Shown piece after piece: positions 16,960 through 17,743 of a stretch of DNA of 17,743 nucleotides. Each line of letters begins with the position of its first letter. Position 1 is the first letter of the stretch. The position numbers were made by a program, and so were the translations under genes. The DNA lies in the NCBI GenBank assembly GCA_024516155.1, contig JAJJXM010000169.1, positions 7,501-25,243 on the forward strand. Reading direction: 5' to 3'. The notes under the pieces were generated by a model, which saw nothing but the letters and a program-made list of their open reading frames with translations, was not told the DNA's origin and searched no databases. The stretch is from Pyronema omphalodes (Eukaryota > Ascomycota > Pezizomycetes > Pezizales > Pyronemataceae).

Positions 16960-17330
16960 AGGAGGTTATCGGGAGAAGGAGGGAGCCAAGTATGATGGAA
17001 CGAAGGAACGGAGGAAGGGAGGAAAGAGGAGGAACGAATGGAGAACGAAGGAAGGAAGGGAATGAGGGATTAAGGAAGAAGACGGAGACTATGGGGGTAA
17101 CGACGAAGGAGGATGAGGGGATTAGGGGGAAGCTAGGTAATGGAGGAGCAAGACTAGAGAACGAGGCAGTAAGGAGATAAGGTGCGAAGACGAGGGAGTA
17201 GGAAAGTAAGAGGAAGGAGGAAGGGTAGAACCGGAATGAAGAGGGATTTGGGATAGGGAATAGGGCGAGGGAAGGAGCGGGGAAAAGTCAAGGAGTCGGG
17301 GAAAAGAGAGGACGGAAAAGGATAACTAGT
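16960..17330 (+). repeat. Long purine-rich (GGAAGGA-type) tract
   Basis: Almost all bases on the plus strand are A or G, with loose repeats of GGAAGGAA, GGAACGAA and GGAGGAA. There is no fixed unit length, which sets it apart from the strict arrays on the left of the window. Polypurine stretches of this kind occur in fungal promoters and could exclude nucleosomes. Frames through it are Arg/Glu/Gly-rich and I consider them non-coding. Confidence 0.7.
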
Positions 17331-17539
17331 TGTAATGTTCTCCGTAGCTGAGGTTCGATATGCAACGTCTTGTATTCAACCACCAATACAAAGTCGTGCC
17401 TCGCCCTACAAAGTCTGTCCTGTCTCCCCGTGTCATAGTCTATCACTCGCCGCCGAGCCCGCGAGTCCCCTAGTCTCGTCTGTCCCCAGTCCGCCGTTAC
17501 ACTACGTTGGCATATCCAACCACTACCGGACTCGCAACC

Positions 17540-17743
17540 ATGGTCGAACCCACCGTTCCACCGATCGACCCCCCCGTCATCGTCCGAATCCCAGCCAACC
17601 ACGCCCGAGCAATCTCCGCTCTCGCCTCCTCCCCCGCCGACACCCTAGACTACAACGACCTCCGTGCCAACTACGAGGAAGCTATCCAGCTAGCCCGAGC
17701 CCTTGACGCCAGTGAGAACCTAACAATCACTATGCATCCCTCA
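17540..17743 (+). CDS. Unrecognised protein, N-terminal part (runs off window)
   Basis: An ATG in an optimal context (ACCATGG) opens a frame that has no stop over the 68 codons left in the window. The start is Pro-rich with hydrophobic residues (MVEPTVPPIDPPVIVRIPAN), followed by an Ala/Leu-rich, probably helical stretch around DYNDLRANYEEAIQLARALD. Codon usage is C-ending and clearly more regular than in the flanking spacer, supporting a real gene. I do not recognise the family. A possible donor, GTGAGA, occurs at 17712, so the final residues may be intronic. Confidence 0.6.
   Translation, partial: MVEPTVPPIDPPVIVRIPANHARAISALASSPADTLDYNDLRANYEEAIQLARALDASENLTITMHPS

Larger units (their letters stand above)
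16477..17539. promoter_or_regulatory. Divergent promoter region of ISU1 and the gene at 17540
   Basis: The about 1.06-kb gap separates two outward-facing starts. The ISU1-proximal 250 bp holds a tight set of motif-like sites: a GATA-type motif, two facing CCAAT boxes, the perfect palindrome GGCAATTGCC (16673-16682) and TCACGTGA (16701-16708). The half next to 17540 is a long purine-rich tract (about 16960-17330) followed by a pyrimidine-rich leader. No supported gene lies inside; frames on both strands are composition-driven. Confidence 0.6.

Overview
The window is nuclear DNA of a filamentous ascomycete (Pezizomycotina). The evidence is short spliceosomal introns (54-230 nt) with mostly GTATGT/GTAAGT/GTAGGT donors and CTAAC/CTAAT/CTGAC-type branch sites, fungal-type versions of three recognisable housekeeping proteins, and multi-kilobase intergenic spaces rich in simple repeats. 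The exact class cannot be fixed from this sequence; a Leotiomycete-like genome would fit, but that is only an impression.

Layout. Bases 1-6.7 kb hold no protein gene I can support. Bases about 1.05-4.43 kb form an unusually dense cluster of at least a dozen different short tandem arrays (units of 5, 6, 7, 8, 9, 10, 12, 14 and 15 bp) packed next to each other, followed by about 2.2 kb of plain AT-rich spacer. Genes begin at 7.5 kb. A five-exon gene at 7482-9043 (+) encodes a 343-residue mitochondrial carrier resembling yeast Ypr011c (APS/PAPS carrier). After 2.3 kb of spacer, a five-exon gene at 11324-13751 (+) encodes ATG7 (676 residues), the E1-like enzyme of autophagy. A two-exon gene at 15752-16476 (-) encodes the 164-residue mitochondrial Fe-S scaffold ISU1/IscU and converges on ATG7 across a 2-kb repeat-bearing spacer. 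The start of a fourth, unrecognised gene lies at 17540 (+) and runs off the window. It shares a divergent, about 1.06-kb promoter region with ISU1.

The genes are independent eukaryotic transcription units, not an operon. Two products are mitochondrial (carrier, Fe-S scaffold) and one drives autophagosome conjugation. No functional cluster, secondary-metabolite locus, transposon coding sequence or virus-like sequence was recognised. The most unusual content is non-coding: the tandem-array cluster with one array framed by 19-bp direct repeats, a hairpin followed by a T-run downstream of ATG7, and paired CCAAT boxes with a GATA-type and an E-box motif upstream of ISU1. I did not find a convincing new biological system.
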